Source of the DNA: Bacteroidota bacterium
Lineage (GTDB): Bacteria; Bacteroidota; Bacteroidia; Flavobacteriales; Flavobacteriaceae
Assembly: GCA_020161455.1 (NCBI GenBank)
Contig: JAIUNZ010000001.1
Coordinates: 62,001-126,000 of the forward strand
Direction of reading: 5' to 3'
DNA: 64,000 bases
Position numbers and translations under genes: made by a program. This document shows positions 1-8,865 of the stretch, piece after piece. The notes under the pieces are model-generated. The model did no database searches, was not told the origin of the DNA, and saw only the letters and a list, made by a program, of their open reading frames with translations. Numbering within the stretch: the stretch's first letter is position 1; every line of letters begins with the position of its first letter.

Positions 1-584
1 CCTTGCGCCAACAATAGCGGAAACTTAACCGGAAGATTTATTGGTTCGGCACGACGACCATCGTAGGACATTCCCCATTCGGTGATTTTTGGTGAATACA
101 ACACATCATGACCAAATTTGGAAATACGCGCTTCTATGTAACGAGAAGCTGCAGCGCTATCGCCCGTGAGGATGTTTCCCCAGTTTCCTTGCATGTCGAT
201 AATCAAATCTTTTTGACCAATTTGAACCATCGCATCGCCAATACTCGCATCACCGTGTGGATGGTACTGCATGGTATGCCCAACGATATTGGCTACTTTG
301 TTGTATCGACCATCATCAAGTTCTTTCATCGAGTGCATGATTCGACGTTGTACTGGTTTGAAGCCGTCTTCAATAGCAGGAACAGCACGTTCTAGAATTA
401 CATAGGAGGCATAGTCCAAAAACCAATCTTTGTACATTCCTGTAACTTTGGTAATGGTTTCTTCTGGGTTTTCATCTACTTCATAGAAATGATGTCCTGA
501 TGTTTTTATTTCATCAAAACCATGGCTTTCTTGTTCTTGATTTTCCTCTTCTGGGTTTATGTTGTCTTCTTCTTCGTCTTTCAT
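1..584 (-). CDS. parC: DNA topoisomerase IV subunit A, N-terminal part (cut by window edge)
   Basis: Topoisomerase IV subunit A cuts and rejoins DNA to decatenate chromosomes, working with ParE. The first 194 residues are visible and the rest lies beyond base 1. An acidic N-terminal extension of about 35 residues precedes the conserved core. The core shows PVQRRIMHSM (78-86), HPHGDASIGDAM (108-119) and ASRYIEAR, with the catalytic tyrosine at Y149. The ATG at 584 is the first start and lies 55 bases after the parE stop on the same strand, so parE-parC form a likely operon. GyrA is the alternative, since both share these motifs, but the adjacent short ParE-type partner favours ParC. Confidence 0.88.
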   Translation of the reverse strand, partial: MKDEEEDNINPEEENQEQESHGFDEIKTSGHHFYEVDENPEETITKVTGMYKDWFLDYASYVILERAVPAIEDGFKPVQRRIMHSMKELDDGRYNKVANIVGHTMQYHPHGDASIGDAMVQIGQKDLIIDMQGNWGNILTGDSAAASRYIEARISKFGHDVLYSPKITEWGMSYDGRRAEPINLPVKFPLLLAQ

Positions 585-639
585 TTATGCTGAATAATTA
601 CTGCGTCAGTCGCTACATTCGTGTCATTGTTTTTTTAAT

Positions 640-2496
640 CTAATTTTTCTCCACAACATCCAATTCTACCTTCAAGTTATTGATTATAAACTCTTGTCTA
701 TCTGGAGTGTTTTTGCCCATGTAGAATTCTAAAAGCGTTTCAATAGAAGTAGCTTTATCTAGCATCACAGGATCCAAACGGATGCTTTCGCCAATGAAGT
801 GTTTAAACTCATCTGGAGAAATTTCACCCAATCCTTTAAATCGGGTAATTTCGGGTTTTGGTTTTAGTTTTTCTATGGCATCAACACGTTCTGGTTCGCT
901 ATAACAATATATGGTTTCTTTTTTATTTCTAACACGGAATAATGGCGTTTGCAAAATATATAAATGACCGTCCTTGATTAATTCAGGGAAGAATTGTAGA
1001 AAGAACGTAATTAATAACAAGCGGATGTGCATTCCATCGACATCGGCATCGGTTGCAATTACGATATTATTATACCGCAAATCGCCCATGTCTTCCTCGA
1101 TGTTTAGTGCTGCTTGAAGCAAATTGAACTCTTCGTTTTCATATACAATCTTCTTCGACATTCCATAGGAATTCAAAGGTTTACCACGCAAACTGAAAAC
1201 AGCTTGTGTATTCACATCACGACTTTTAGTGATTGAACCCGATGCAGAATCACCCTCGGTAATGAACAAGGTGCTTTCTAAACTTCTTGGGTTTTTGGCA
1301 TCGGTTAAATGCACTCTGCAATCACGGAGTTTCTTGTTGTGCAGATTGGCTTTTTTAGCTCTGTCTTTGGCTAGTTTTCGAATTCCAGAAAGTTCTTTAC
1401 GTTCGCGTTCTGCTTGAAGAATCTTGCGCAATAACAAATCGGCAACTTCTGGGTTTTTATGTAAAAAGTTATCGAGCTTGGTTTTGATAAAATCGTTTAC
1501 AAAGGTTCGCACGGTTGGACCTTTTGGACCAATATCGGTTGAACCCAATTTAGTTTTGGTTTGACTCTCAAAAACAGGTTCTTCTACTTTTATTGAAATT
1601 GCAGAAACTATTGATTTTCTGATGTCTGATGCTTCAAAAGGTTTGTTATAAAATTCTTTAATCGTTTTTACAATTGCTTCACGAAATGCTCCTAAATGTG
1701 TTCCACCTTGCGTAGTGTTTTGACCGTTTACAAATGAATGGTATTCTTCAGAATATTGTGATTTGCTGTGTGTAATGGCGATTTCAATATCTTCACCTTC
1801 TAAGTGAACGATTGGATATACTTTATCTTCTTCTGCAATATTTTCATCTAGTAAATCGCGTAAACCATTTTCGGAAATGTATTTTTCACCATTGTAATAA
1901 ATTGTTAATCCACGATTTAGATAGCAATAGTTTTTGAGCATCTTGATGATGTACTCGTTTCGGTATTTGTAGTTTTTGAAAATAATTTCATCGGCAATGA
2001 AAGATACTTTGGTTCCTTTGCGTTTTGTGCTTTCTTGAACGTCTTCTTCTAGTGTTAAATTACCTGCCGAAAACTCAGCCGCTTTAATTTGATTGTCGCG
2101 AACGGATTCTACACGAAAGAAATTGGACAATGCGTTTACGGCTTTGGTACCAACACCATTTAAACCAACGGATTTCTTAAAGGCTTTTGAATCGTACTTT
2201 CCACCGGTATTCATTTTGGAAACTACATCTACTACTTTTCCTAATGGAATACCACGACCGTAATCGCGTACTGAAACCATTTTGTCTTTGATGGAAACTT
2301 CAATGACTTTACCAGCGCCCATAACGAATTCATCAATACAGTTATCGATAACTTCTTTTAATAATATATAAATTCCATCATCGGGAGAAGAACCATCGCC
2401 TAGCTTTCCGATGTACATTCCTGGACGCATTCGGATGTGTTCTTTCCAATCGAGTGAGCGAATATTATCTTCGTCGTATTTAGTTTCGTCAGCCAT
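640..2496 (-). CDS. parE: DNA topoisomerase IV subunit B
   Basis: This is the ATPase subunit of topoisomerase IV, which drives strand passage during decatenation. The 618-residue protein shows the GHKL ATPase motifs in order: [10 protein letters not shown] around residue 48, DYGRGIP (78-84) and [10 protein letters not shown] (111-120). The transducer QTK loop is at about 312. The TOPRIM metal site shows EGDSASG (414-420) and DADVD (483-487). The length fits ParE without the large insertions of some GyrB proteins. Directly upstream of parC on the minus strand. The ATG at 2496 is preceded by an unusual 450-bp intergenic stretch with a tandem array. Confidence 0.93.
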   Translation of the reverse strand: MADETKYDEDNIRSLDWKEHIRMRPGMYIGKLGDGSSPDDGIYILLKEVIDNCIDEFVMGAGKVIEVSIKDKMVSVRDYGRGIPLGKVVDVVSKMNTGGKYDSKAFKKSVGLNGVGTKAVNALSNFFRVESVRDNQIKAAEFSAGNLTLEEDVQESTKRKGTKVSFIADEIIFKNYKYRNEYIIKMLKNYCYLNRGLTIYYNGEKYISENGLRDLLDENIAEEDKVYPIVHLEGEDIEIAITHSKSQYSEEYHSFVNGQNTTQGGTHLGAFREAIVKTIKEFYNKPFEASDIRKSIVSAISIKVEEPVFESQTKTKLGSTDIGPKGPTVRTFVNDFIKTKLDNFLHKNPEVADLLLRKILQAERERKELSGIRKLAKDRAKKANLHNKKLRDCRVHLTDAKNPRSLESTLFITEGDSASGSITKSRDVNTQAVFSLRGKPLNSYGMSKKIVYENEEFNLLQAALNIEEDMGDLRYNNIVIATDADVDGMHIRLLLITFFLQFFPELIKDGHLYILQTPLFRVRNKKETIYCYSEPERVDAIEKLKPKPEITRFKGLGEISPDEFKHFIGESIRLDPVMLDKATSIETLLEFYMGKNTPDRQEFIINNLKVELDVVEKN

Positions 2497-2656
2497 TTTA
2501 AAATTTAGTGAATGTGTGCTAATATAGTGATTGCCGATAGATTTTTAAAATGGATTTTGTAGAAGTTATTAAGAATGATATTGACAATGTTTTAAAGAAA
2601 ACAAAACAAAAAAACTAGAAAATAGATTATAGCTTTTAACTTTTACCTCGCGCTCT

Positions 2657-2824
2657 AACACTCTTTACTCGGGGTTCAACACTCTTCACTCGTGCTCCAA
2701 CACTCTTCACTCGTAGTCCAACACTTTGTACTCACGGTGTAACACTCTTCACTCGTGCTCCAACCCTCAGACTGGATACTTCAACACTCAGTACTCGAGG
2801 TTCAACACTCTATACTCATGGTTT
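2657..2824. repeat. Tandem array of eight degenerate 21-bp units
   Basis: Eight consecutive units each begin with AACACTC or a one- or two-base variant (AACACTT, AACCCTC) and repeat every 21 bases exactly, with no insertion or deletion. The first 15 positions are best kept (AACACTCTTCACTCG) and the last six vary. A ninth partial copy (AACACG) follows at 2825, and a weak 19-base copy may precede at 2638. The array lies in the intergenic gap between the ychF terminator and parE. 21 bp equals about two helical turns. Confidence 0.9.
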
Positions 2825-2890
2825 AACACGCAATTATTATTTGTTTTTTTGTGTTTGAATTGATTTATTGAACGAAATGGTATTGAATAT

Positions 2891-2930
2891 ATAAAAAAAC
2901 CGCAAAAGAGATTTTGCGGTTTATTATTTA
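2891..2930 (-). terminator. Rho-independent terminator of ychF
   Basis: A perfect 11-bp stem (2897-2907 with 2912-2922, core AACCGCAAAA/TTTTGCGGTT) closes a GAGA-type four-base loop. A run of seven A on the left becomes the T-run for minus-strand transcription coming from ychF. It separates ychF from the repeat array and parE. Confidence 0.85.
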
Positions 2931-2947
2931 TTTTATTTTCTTATCGA

Positions 2948-4042
2948 TTACACATTAAAACGGAAATGCATCACATCGCCATCTTTTACGATGTATTCTT
3001 TTCCTTCTACTCTAAGTTTTCCTGCTTCTTTTACTTTGGCTTCTGAACCGTAATTGGAATAATCTTCAAAAGCGATTACTTCGGCACGGATGAATCCTTT
3101 TTCGAAATCGGTATGAATTACTCCGGCTGCTTTTGGTGCTGTATCGCCAATGTTTATTGTCCAAGCACGAACTTCTTTTACACCTGCTGTGAAATAGGTT
3201 TGTAGTTTTAATAATTTATAAGCTGCACGAATTAGTACTGCTGAACCTGGCTCTGTCAATCCCATATCTTCAAGGAATACTTGTCGTTCTTCGTAGCTTT
3301 CTAATTCTGTAATATCTGCTTCTGCTCCTACTGAAAGAATGATCACTTCGGCTTCTTCGTCTTTTACTAATTCGCGAACTTGGTCAACATATTTGTTTCC
3401 ATTAACTGCTGCACTTTCGTCAACATTACAAACATAAAGCACAGGTTTGTTTGTAATTAATTGAAAATCTTCCATCAAAGATTCTTCGTCTTGGTTTTGA
3501 GGAATAACGGTTCTGGCTGATTTTGCTTGAAGTAATGCTTCACGAATTCTATTAAGCAATGCTTGTTCTACTTGTGCTTCTTTATTACCTGTTTTTGCGG
3601 CGCGATTTACTTTTTCTAAACGTTTTTCGACGGTTTCTAGGTCTTTTAATTGCAATTCGATGTCTATGGTTTCTTTGTCTCGAATTGGGTTTACATTTCC
3701 GTCAACGTGAACAATATTGTCGTTATCAAAACAACGTAAAACGTGAATGATTGCATTACATTCTCTAATATTTGCTAAGAATTGATTTCCTAAACCTTCG
3801 CCTTTACTTGCTCCTTTTACTAATCCTGCGATGTCAACAATATCAACGGTTGCCATTTGAACCCGCTCTGGTTTTACTAATTCTTCCAATCGATTTATTC
3901 TTGGATCAGGAACATTTACTACTCCAATATTTGGTTCGATGGTACAAAATGGAAAGTTGGCACTTTGTGCTTTTGCGTTTGACAAACAATTAAATAAAGT
4001 TGATTTTCCAACATTTGGTAATCCTACAATTCCTGCTTTCAT
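2948..4042 (-). CDS. ychF: Redox-regulated ATPase YchF (OLA1 family)
   Basis: YchF is a universally conserved Obg-related P-loop protein that prefers ATP and associates with ribosomes in stress responses. At 364 residues it has the usual length. The P-loop GLPNVGKST is at residues 7-15, the switch region reads DIVDIAGLVKGASKGEG (about 67-83), and the C-terminal TGS-like domain runs to FRFNV, the typical ending. Upstream on the same strand is a secreted protein. A small hairpin (AACGC/GCGTT near 4070) lies in the 80-base gap between them. Confidence 0.94.
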   Translation of the reverse strand: MKAGIVGLPNVGKSTLFNCLSNAKAQSANFPFCTIEPNIGVVNVPDPRINRLEELVKPERVQMATVDIVDIAGLVKGASKGEGLGNQFLANIRECNAIIHVLRCFDNDNIVHVDGNVNPIRDKETIDIELQLKDLETVEKRLEKVNRAAKTGNKEAQVEQALLNRIREALLQAKSARTVIPQNQDEESLMEDFQLITNKPVLYVCNVDESAAVNGNKYVDQVRELVKDEEAEVIILSVGAEADITELESYEERQVFLEDMGLTEPGSAVLIRAAYKLLKLQTYFTAGVKEVRAWTINIGDTAPKAAGVIHTDFEKGFIRAEVIAFEDYSNYGSEAKVKEAGKLRVEGKEYIVKDGDVMHFRFNV

Positions 4043-4123
4043 ATTGTTTTAAATTGGTAATAGGGAACGCAAAAGCGTTTCATTATAAGTTTTGATTTAA
4101 AAAAGTGTGCAAATATAGTCTAA

Positions 4124-5290
4124 TTAATGAATTTCTTCAATAGTATTTATTATTTGCTGTTCGTCTTCGGTAGCAGTTAAACCAGATTCATTCCAATAAT
4201 CTGTCAGGATTACATTTTTCTTGTTATGTAGTGTTTTGTCTTTAAAGACTTCTTCTTCTTTGAATTTATAATAACTGGTGCTGAAATTTTTGGTTAAAAA
4301 GTAATTTCGCACTTCAATATCTTTTTTAGCGTTTTTTTCGTTTTTTTCAAAACCAATTTCTTCTTTGGAACCAATTAAATAGTAGTTATTATTTTGAAGT
4401 TTATAAATGGTTTTAAACATTGATTTATATATGTTTTTGGAGCCCAAACTTGTTTTCTCTTTTATTTTTGATAAAACCAATGGCGACACTATTGAACTGA
4501 CTTCTATAATTAGTTTTTTATCAGGATCATAAATGATGGTAAAATCATCTAATAATCCTGATGCATTTTCATTTGGAACAGCTGAAATCACATTGTAGTC
4601 TTTGTTTTTTGAGAACACTTTAATTACAAAATCGTATTCTTTTTTTGCCACTGCATCAAGCAATGGGTTGAGATATTTGAAATTATAATAGTTTTCCATA
4701 ATATCATTTAAGTTGTAACCCAACAAATCGTCTTTTACAAAATCGTTGGTCAAGTTTATAGAGCGGTTTTGTTCTACAAGGATTATGGCATCTGTTTTTC
4801 GTGATTTATTGAGTAATTGAATATTCATCAAACCATCATTAAAATAAGAGTATTTGCCATTGAGTTTGAAAAATTCTCTACAATAAACTTTTAATCTTCC
4901 TGGAACCGTTAAGCGTTTTTTGGAGTTTTCTATTAATGATGCTAAAATCTTTTGAGGATGTTTTTTTGTAATCACAATGTCTTCCAACTCATTGACATTG
5001 CTGGTTAGATAAATCGTATTAACTGTTTCTTTTAAAGTATTCGATCGGAGATTTATGGGTAAATAAGAAGAATGTTTTATTTGAATATTGGTGCTTCCTG
5101 TTAACTCAAAAGTTACAATTCCATTGGCGTTACTGAGTAAATTTTGTTTGGTTTTTAAAAGAGTAACCGTAACATCTTCAATAGGTGCATCGGTATCTTT
5201 ATCTTTTAGTATAATGGTTTTGGATTCAGTTTGTGAAAACAATTGAATACTATAGAAAAACAAAATCGCCAATAAACCTTTTACAGACAT
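4124..5290 (-). CDS. Secreted protein with carboxypeptidase-regulatory-like N-terminal domain
   Basis: This 388-residue protein has a cleavable signal peptide (residues 1-20, ending in FSQ). Residues 24-100 resemble a CarboxypepD_reg-like beta-sandwich: KTIILKDKDTDAPIEDVTV, then SNANGIVTFEL. This domain is common at the N-terminus of Bacteroidota outer-membrane proteins. The remainder is beta-rich with many lysine/asparagine stretches, and I do not recognise it. No TonB plug or barrel follows, so it is not a truncated receptor of the usual kind. Probably periplasmic or outer-membrane associated. Function unknown. Confidence 0.75.
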   Translation of the reverse strand: MSVKGLLAILFFYSIQLFSQTESKTIILKDKDTDAPIEDVTVTLLKTKQNLLSNANGIVTFELTGSTNIQIKHSSYLPINLRSNTLKETVNTIYLTSNVNELEDIVITKKHPQKILASLIENSKKRLTVPGRLKVYCREFFKLNGKYSYFNDGLMNIQLLNKSRKTDAIILVEQNRSINLTNDFVKDDLLGYNLNDIMENYYNFKYLNPLLDAVAKKEYDFVIKVFSKNKDYNVISAVPNENASGLLDDFTIIYDPDKKLIIEVSSIVSPLVLSKIKEKTSLGSKNIYKSMFKTIYKLQNNNYYLIGSKEEIGFEKNEKNAKKDIEVRNYFLTKNFSTSYYKFKEEEVFKDKTLHNKKNVILTDYWNESGLTATEDEQQIINTIEEIH

Positions 5291-5476
5291 TTTACTTGAT
5301 TTTTAACAAAACTAATAAACATTCTCAATCAAATAGAAAATTATACTATGAATTATCAAAAGGATTATTAACATTTGAGTAAAAGTGATAATCTTGTAAA
5401 CATTCAATAAAAACTTGTAAAACATGTAGATGTCATTCATCTTAAATTTGTAGTATAACAATTAAAACAAATTATC

Positions 5477-6010
5477 ATGAAAAATTTAATATCAATTGCA
5501 TTTTTGCTGCTTGTAACATTTAGTCTTCAAGCGCAAAACAAAAACGTTATAAAAGAGACTGAAACTAAAACTACTACCGTGAAAAATTCGGAAGGTGAAA
5601 AGAAAATCGTTACTACTAATGAAACGGAAGAAGTTCAAAACATTCAACTTGAAGAAGCCAAACCCAACACTTTGAACATTCCGATGAAAGAAAGCCCAGT
5701 AATGGTTACTAAAACAACGGAGTTAAGTGTTGACGGGAAAACAAAATATGTTGATGTAGATCATTCTGCTTATTATATGAATAATGGTACTAAATACCAA
5801 TTTAAAACTGATGATTACGGTTATTCGATAATCAATAATAATTCTAAAAAGAATTCGTATTTACGAAAAACATCAAACAACAATTATCTTTTTGTAAATG
5901 ATGGCAAAGTATCCTCAGCCTATTTTGATGCTGATGGAAATTTAATTATTGATACTTATAATGAGAAAACAGATAGAATTACTACCGAAAAATTCATGGT
6001 AGCTAAGTAA
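5477..6010 (+). CDS. Small secreted protein of unknown function
   Basis: This 177-residue protein has a clear signal peptide (residues 1-20, MKNLISIAFLLLVTFSLQAQ). Next comes a threonine/lysine/glutamate-rich segment (residues 22-60), then a stretch with several tyrosine-rich short beta elements. I recognise no catalytic motif or domain. Its own promoter is likely: TAAATTTG at about 5448-5455. A bidirectional terminator follows at 6037-6066, so it is a single-gene unit. Expected location is periplasm or surface. Confidence 0.7.
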   Translation: MKNLISIAFLLLVTFSLQAQNKNVIKETETKTTTVKNSEGEKKIVTTNETEEVQNIQLEEAKPNTLNIPMKESPVMVTKTTELSVDGKTKYVDVDHSAYYMNNGTKYQFKTDDYGYSIINNNSKKNSYLRKTSNNNYLFVNDGKVSSAYFDADGNLIIDTYNEKTDRITTEKFMVAK

Positions 6011-6036
6011 TAAATAACACTCTAGCCTTAAAAACG

Positions 6037-6066
6037 AAAAATCCGAAAGATAACTTTCGGATTTTT
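6037..6066. terminator. Bidirectional terminator between convergent genes
   Basis: A 13-bp stem (AAAAATCCGAAAG with CTTTCGGATTTTT) encloses the loop ATAA. A-runs and T-runs flank it on both sides, so it can serve the plus-strand secreted protein and the minus-strand ferredoxin gene. Confidence 0.88.
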
Positions 6067-6068
6067 TA

Positions 6069-6419
6069 TTACTCGTTATGTAAAAAGGCTTGCCTATTTA
6101 AAAGTGTTTCTTCACTTTCTACATGATTATCATCAGGAATACAACAATCAACAGGACAAACAGCAGCACATTGTGGTTCTTCATGAAAACCTTTGCATTC
6201 AGTACACTTTCCTGGAACAATATAATATATATCATCAGAAATTGGAGTTTGAGCAATATCCGCATCAACTTCGGTTCCATCTGGAAGAATAACTTTTCCT
6301 TTTAACTGTGTTCCATCTTTATAGCGCCAATCGTCTGCGCCTTCATATATTGCTGTATTTGGACATTCTGGTTCACAAGCACCACAATTTATACAGTCAT
6401 CGGTTATTATAATTGCCAT
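6069..6419 (-). CDS. 4Fe-4S dicluster ferredoxin
   Basis: A 116-residue electron-transfer protein. The first cluster motif is [13 protein letters not shown] (residues 10-22). The second is [21 protein letters not shown] (about 73-93), whose C-x2-C spacing is expanded by an eight-residue insert before the third cysteine. This fits bacterial 7Fe/8Fe-type ferredoxins used as soluble low-potential carriers. It is divergent from the acyl-CoA reductase gene with about 125 bases between, which hints at a functional link that the sequence cannot prove. The redox partner is unknown. Confidence 0.9.
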   Translation of the reverse strand: MAIIITDDCINCGACEPECPNTAIYEGADDWRYKDGTQLKGKVILPDGTEVDADIAQTPISDDIYYIVPGKCTECKGFHEEPQCAAVCPVDCCIPDDNHVESEETLLNRQAFLHNE

Positions 6420-6545
6420 AATTTTATATTAGAAATTGGAAGTCAGAAGTTGGAAGTATTTTTGAAAAACAAAACCAACTAATCTAACTATATTACTTAT
6501 TTTTGTGCAAAATTACAATCAAAACCATTCATAAACAAGAAACAA

Positions 6546-7619
6546 ATGTTACAATTGGATAAAAAAGAATGTTTTATTGCTTTAGGAAAATTTCTAAGCC
6601 AATTTTCAATGGATGCTAATTCAAAAAATGAAACAGTACTTTATAACGATTTGTTTTACGATGATTTTATTGATTTAATTCATTTATCCCAATCGCATAA
6701 TGGTTGGTTTACACCAGAACAAGTTTATTTTGCTCTAAATTCTTGGGCAGAAGCTTTAACTGATAAAAATTTATCGCTTTGGTTGTCTAAATATTCCTTT
6801 GACTGCGCTCAGGATGACAAAAAGAAAGTAAAAACAGTTGGATTAATCTTGGCAGGAAATATTCCTTTGGTTGGTTTTCATGATTTTCTTTCTGTATTGA
6901 TTTCGGGACATAACGTCTTGGTAAAAACTTCGTCTAATGACCAACATTTAATCAAGTTTTTAGCAAAATACCTAATTGCTGTAAATCCTGAAATAAAAAA
7001 TTCAATCACTTTTACAGACGGGAAACTTGAAAACTTTGATGCCATTATCGCTACTGGAAGTAACAATACTGCACGTTATTTTGAGTTTTACTTTAAAGAC
7101 AAACCAAGTATCATTCGTAAAAACAGAAATTCAATTGCAGTTTTAGACGGAAATGAAACGCATGAAGATTTAGTTAATTTAGGTGAAGACATTTTTAGGT
7201 ATTTTGGCTTAGGTTGTCGCAATGTTTCTAAATTATTTGTGCCAAAAGGTTATGATTTTAAAAACTTTTTTGAAGCTATTTATAAATATAAAGATGTAAT
7301 TTTCTATGAGAAATATTCTAATAATTACGACTACAATAAAGCCGTTTTTTTGATGAGTAATTTTAAATTATTGGATAATGAGTTTCTAACTTTAAAAGAA
7401 GATCCTAGTTATGCTTCACCAATTTCTTCGGTGTTTTATGAAAATTATGAAGATTTAGAAACTTTAAAAAGTCGTTTAGAGCTTGAAAAAGAGCAAATTC
7501 AGTGTATAGTTTCTAATGATTTAATTCCAAAATCCATCGCTTTTGGACAAACTCAAAAACCACAACTTTGGGATTATGCTGATAGTGTTGATACTTTGGA
7601 GTTTTTAATAAATCTTTAA
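6546..7619 (+). CDS. Acyl-CoA reductase, LuxC-like
   Basis: Members of this family (PF05893) reduce acyl groups to aldehydes through a cysteine thioester. The 357-residue protein shows LILAGNIPLVGFHDFL (100-115), the glycine-rich GSNNTARYFEFYF segment (171-183) and the probable nucleophile in FRYFGLGCRNVSK at C224. Residues 84-91 (SFDCAQDD) are encoded by a GC-richer segment that looks like an inserted interspersed repeat rather than native protein. It lies between the recognisable N-terminal helices and the Rossmann start. A TATTTTTG element lies near 6500. The serC-serA pair follows. Confidence 0.82.
   Translation: MLQLDKKECFIALGKFLSQFSMDANSKNETVLYNDLFYDDFIDLIHLSQSHNGWFTPEQVYFALNSWAEALTDKNLSLWLSKYSFDCAQDDKKKVKTVGLILAGNIPLVGFHDFLSVLISGHNVLVKTSSNDQHLIKFLAKYLIAVNPEIKNSITFTDGKLENFDAIIATGSNNTARYFEFYFKDKPSIIRKNRNSIAVLDGNETHEDLVNLGEDIFRYFGLGCRNVSKLFVPKGYDFKNFFEAIYKYKDVIFYEKYSNNYDYNKAVFLMSNFKLLDNEFLTLKEDPSYASPISSVFYENYEDLETLKSRLELEKEQIQCIVSNDLIPKSIAFGQTQKPQLWDYADSVDTLEFLINL
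6796..6821. repeat. Possible interspersed repeat fragment inside the acyl-CoA reductase gene
   Basis: The segment TTTGACTGCGCTCAGGATGA sits in frame in the coding sequence and is richer in GC than its surroundings. Very similar strings (TTTGACTTCGCTCAGGATGACA and variants, read as FDFAQDD or FDCAQDD) recur as short intergenic repeats in many Flavobacteriia genomes, to my knowledge. I see only this one copy in the window. Confidence 0.5.
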
Positions 7620-7734
7620 ATTTCTTTTTCAACTACAACGTTTTTGTTCATAACCTTTAACAATTAGTTGTCTTTCCAATTGTTAATTTCTATTGCTATT
7701 TCCGAAATTTGCAACTTAATTTTTTGGAATCAAC

Positions 7735-8805
7735 ATGAAAAAACATAATTATAGCGCAGGACCATGTATTTTACCTCAAGAAGTATTTGAAAAATCAGCC
7801 GAAGCAATTTTAAATTTTAATAATTCTAATTTATCCATCCTCGAAATATCGCACAGAAGTAAAGACTTTGTAGCGGTAATGGATGAGGCAAGAGCATTAG
7901 TTTTGGAACTTTTAGGATTGGAAGGAAAGGGTTATCAAGCATTGTTTCTTCAAGGTGGCGCTAGTATGGAGTTTTTAATGGTTCCGTATAATTTGATGAA
8001 TGTTGATGGAAAAGCGGCATATTTAGATACTGGAACTTGGGCAAGCAATGCTATCAAAGAAGCCAAACTTTTTGGAGGAACAGAAATTGTAGCATCGTCT
8101 AAAGAAGCTAATTATAATTTTATTCCAAAGGAATATGCTATTGCAAATGATGCTTCTTATTTTCATTGCACAAGTAACAATACAATTTTTGGAACACAAA
8201 TGAAATCATTTCCACAAACCAATGTTCCTTTAGTTTGTGATATGAGTTCGGATATTTTCTCCAGAACATTAGATTTTTCAAAATTTGATTTGATTTATGC
8301 TGGAGCACAAAAAAATATGGGACCAGCTGGAACAACACTTGTAGTTGTAAAAGAAGCTATTCTTGGTAAATCAGGCAGAACTATTCCAAGTATTCTAGAT
8401 TATGAAAAACACATTAAAGCAGAAAGTATGTTTAACACACCTGCTGTTTTTCCAGTGTACGCTTCACTCCTAACTTTACAATGGTTAAAAAAACTTGGTG
8501 GAATTGCAGCTATTGAAAAAATAAACGAAGCCAAAGCAAATTTACTTTACAACGAGATAGATAGAAATCCATTGTTTAAAGGTGCAGCAAATAAAGAAGA
8601 TAGAAGCATTATGAATGCCACGTTTCTTTTAGAAAATGAAGCACACCAAGAAACATTTGATAAAATGTGTAAAGATGCTGGAATTTCTGGAATTAATGGT
8701 CATCGTTCCGTTGGTGGTTATCGTGCTTCGATGTATAATGCTTTACCAATTGAAAGTGTACAAGTGCTGGTAGCCGTTATGCAAGAATTAGAAAGAAATG
8801 TTTAA
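7735..8805 (+). CDS. serC: Phosphoserine aminotransferase
   Basis: SerC converts 3-phosphohydroxypyruvate plus glutamate to phosphoserine in serine biosynthesis, using PLP. The 356-residue protein starts with the family signature NYSAGPCILP (5-14). It shows LFLQGGASMEF (70-80) and the PLP-binding lysine in AGAQKNMGPAG, K193. The end, GGYRASMYNALPIESVQVLV, is typical. It is followed 60 bases later by serA, the preceding enzyme in the pathway, so the two form a compact biosynthetic unit. Confidence 0.95.
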   Translation: MKKHNYSAGPCILPQEVFEKSAEAILNFNNSNLSILEISHRSKDFVAVMDEARALVLELLGLEGKGYQALFLQGGASMEFLMVPYNLMNVDGKAAYLDTGTWASNAIKEAKLFGGTEIVASSKEANYNFIPKEYAIANDASYFHCTSNNTIFGTQMKSFPQTNVPLVCDMSSDIFSRTLDFSKFDLIYAGAQKNMGPAGTTLVVVKEAILGKSGRTIPSILDYEKHIKAESMFNTPAVFPVYASLLTLQWLKKLGGIAAIEKINEAKANLLYNEIDRNPLFKGAANKEDRSIMNATFLLENEAHQETFDKMCKDAGISGINGHRSVGGYRASMYNALPIESVQVLVAVMQELERNV

Positions 8806-8865
8806 TAAAAGTAGAAGAAAAAATAATTACAGCATCGAGAGATGTTGACATAAATTCAACATAGA

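Larger units (their letters stand above)
2497..2947. other. 450-bp intergenic region between ychF and parE
   Basis: This gap holds the ychF terminator (2891-2930) and a 21-bp tandem repeat array (2657-2824). The parE-proximal 150 bases are AT-rich and must carry the parE promoter, but I found no clear match to TTG/TAnnTTTG on the minus strand. A 22-codon reading frame at 2550-2618 on the plus strand has no supporting features. Confidence 0.6.

Noticed and set aside
2550..2618. 22-codon frame on the plus strand between parE and the repeat array
   Set aside because: Too short, with no promoter, terminator or recognisable peptide pattern.
2657..2824. Coding repeat protein (21 bp equals seven codons)
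   Set aside because: I saw no start codon and no open frame running through the whole array into flanking genes.
6069..7619. Luciferase-type lux operon (ferredoxin plus LuxC-like reductase)
   Set aside because: No luxA, luxB, luxD or luxE is near, and the genes are divergent. LuxC-like reductases are common beside serC in Flavobacteriia.
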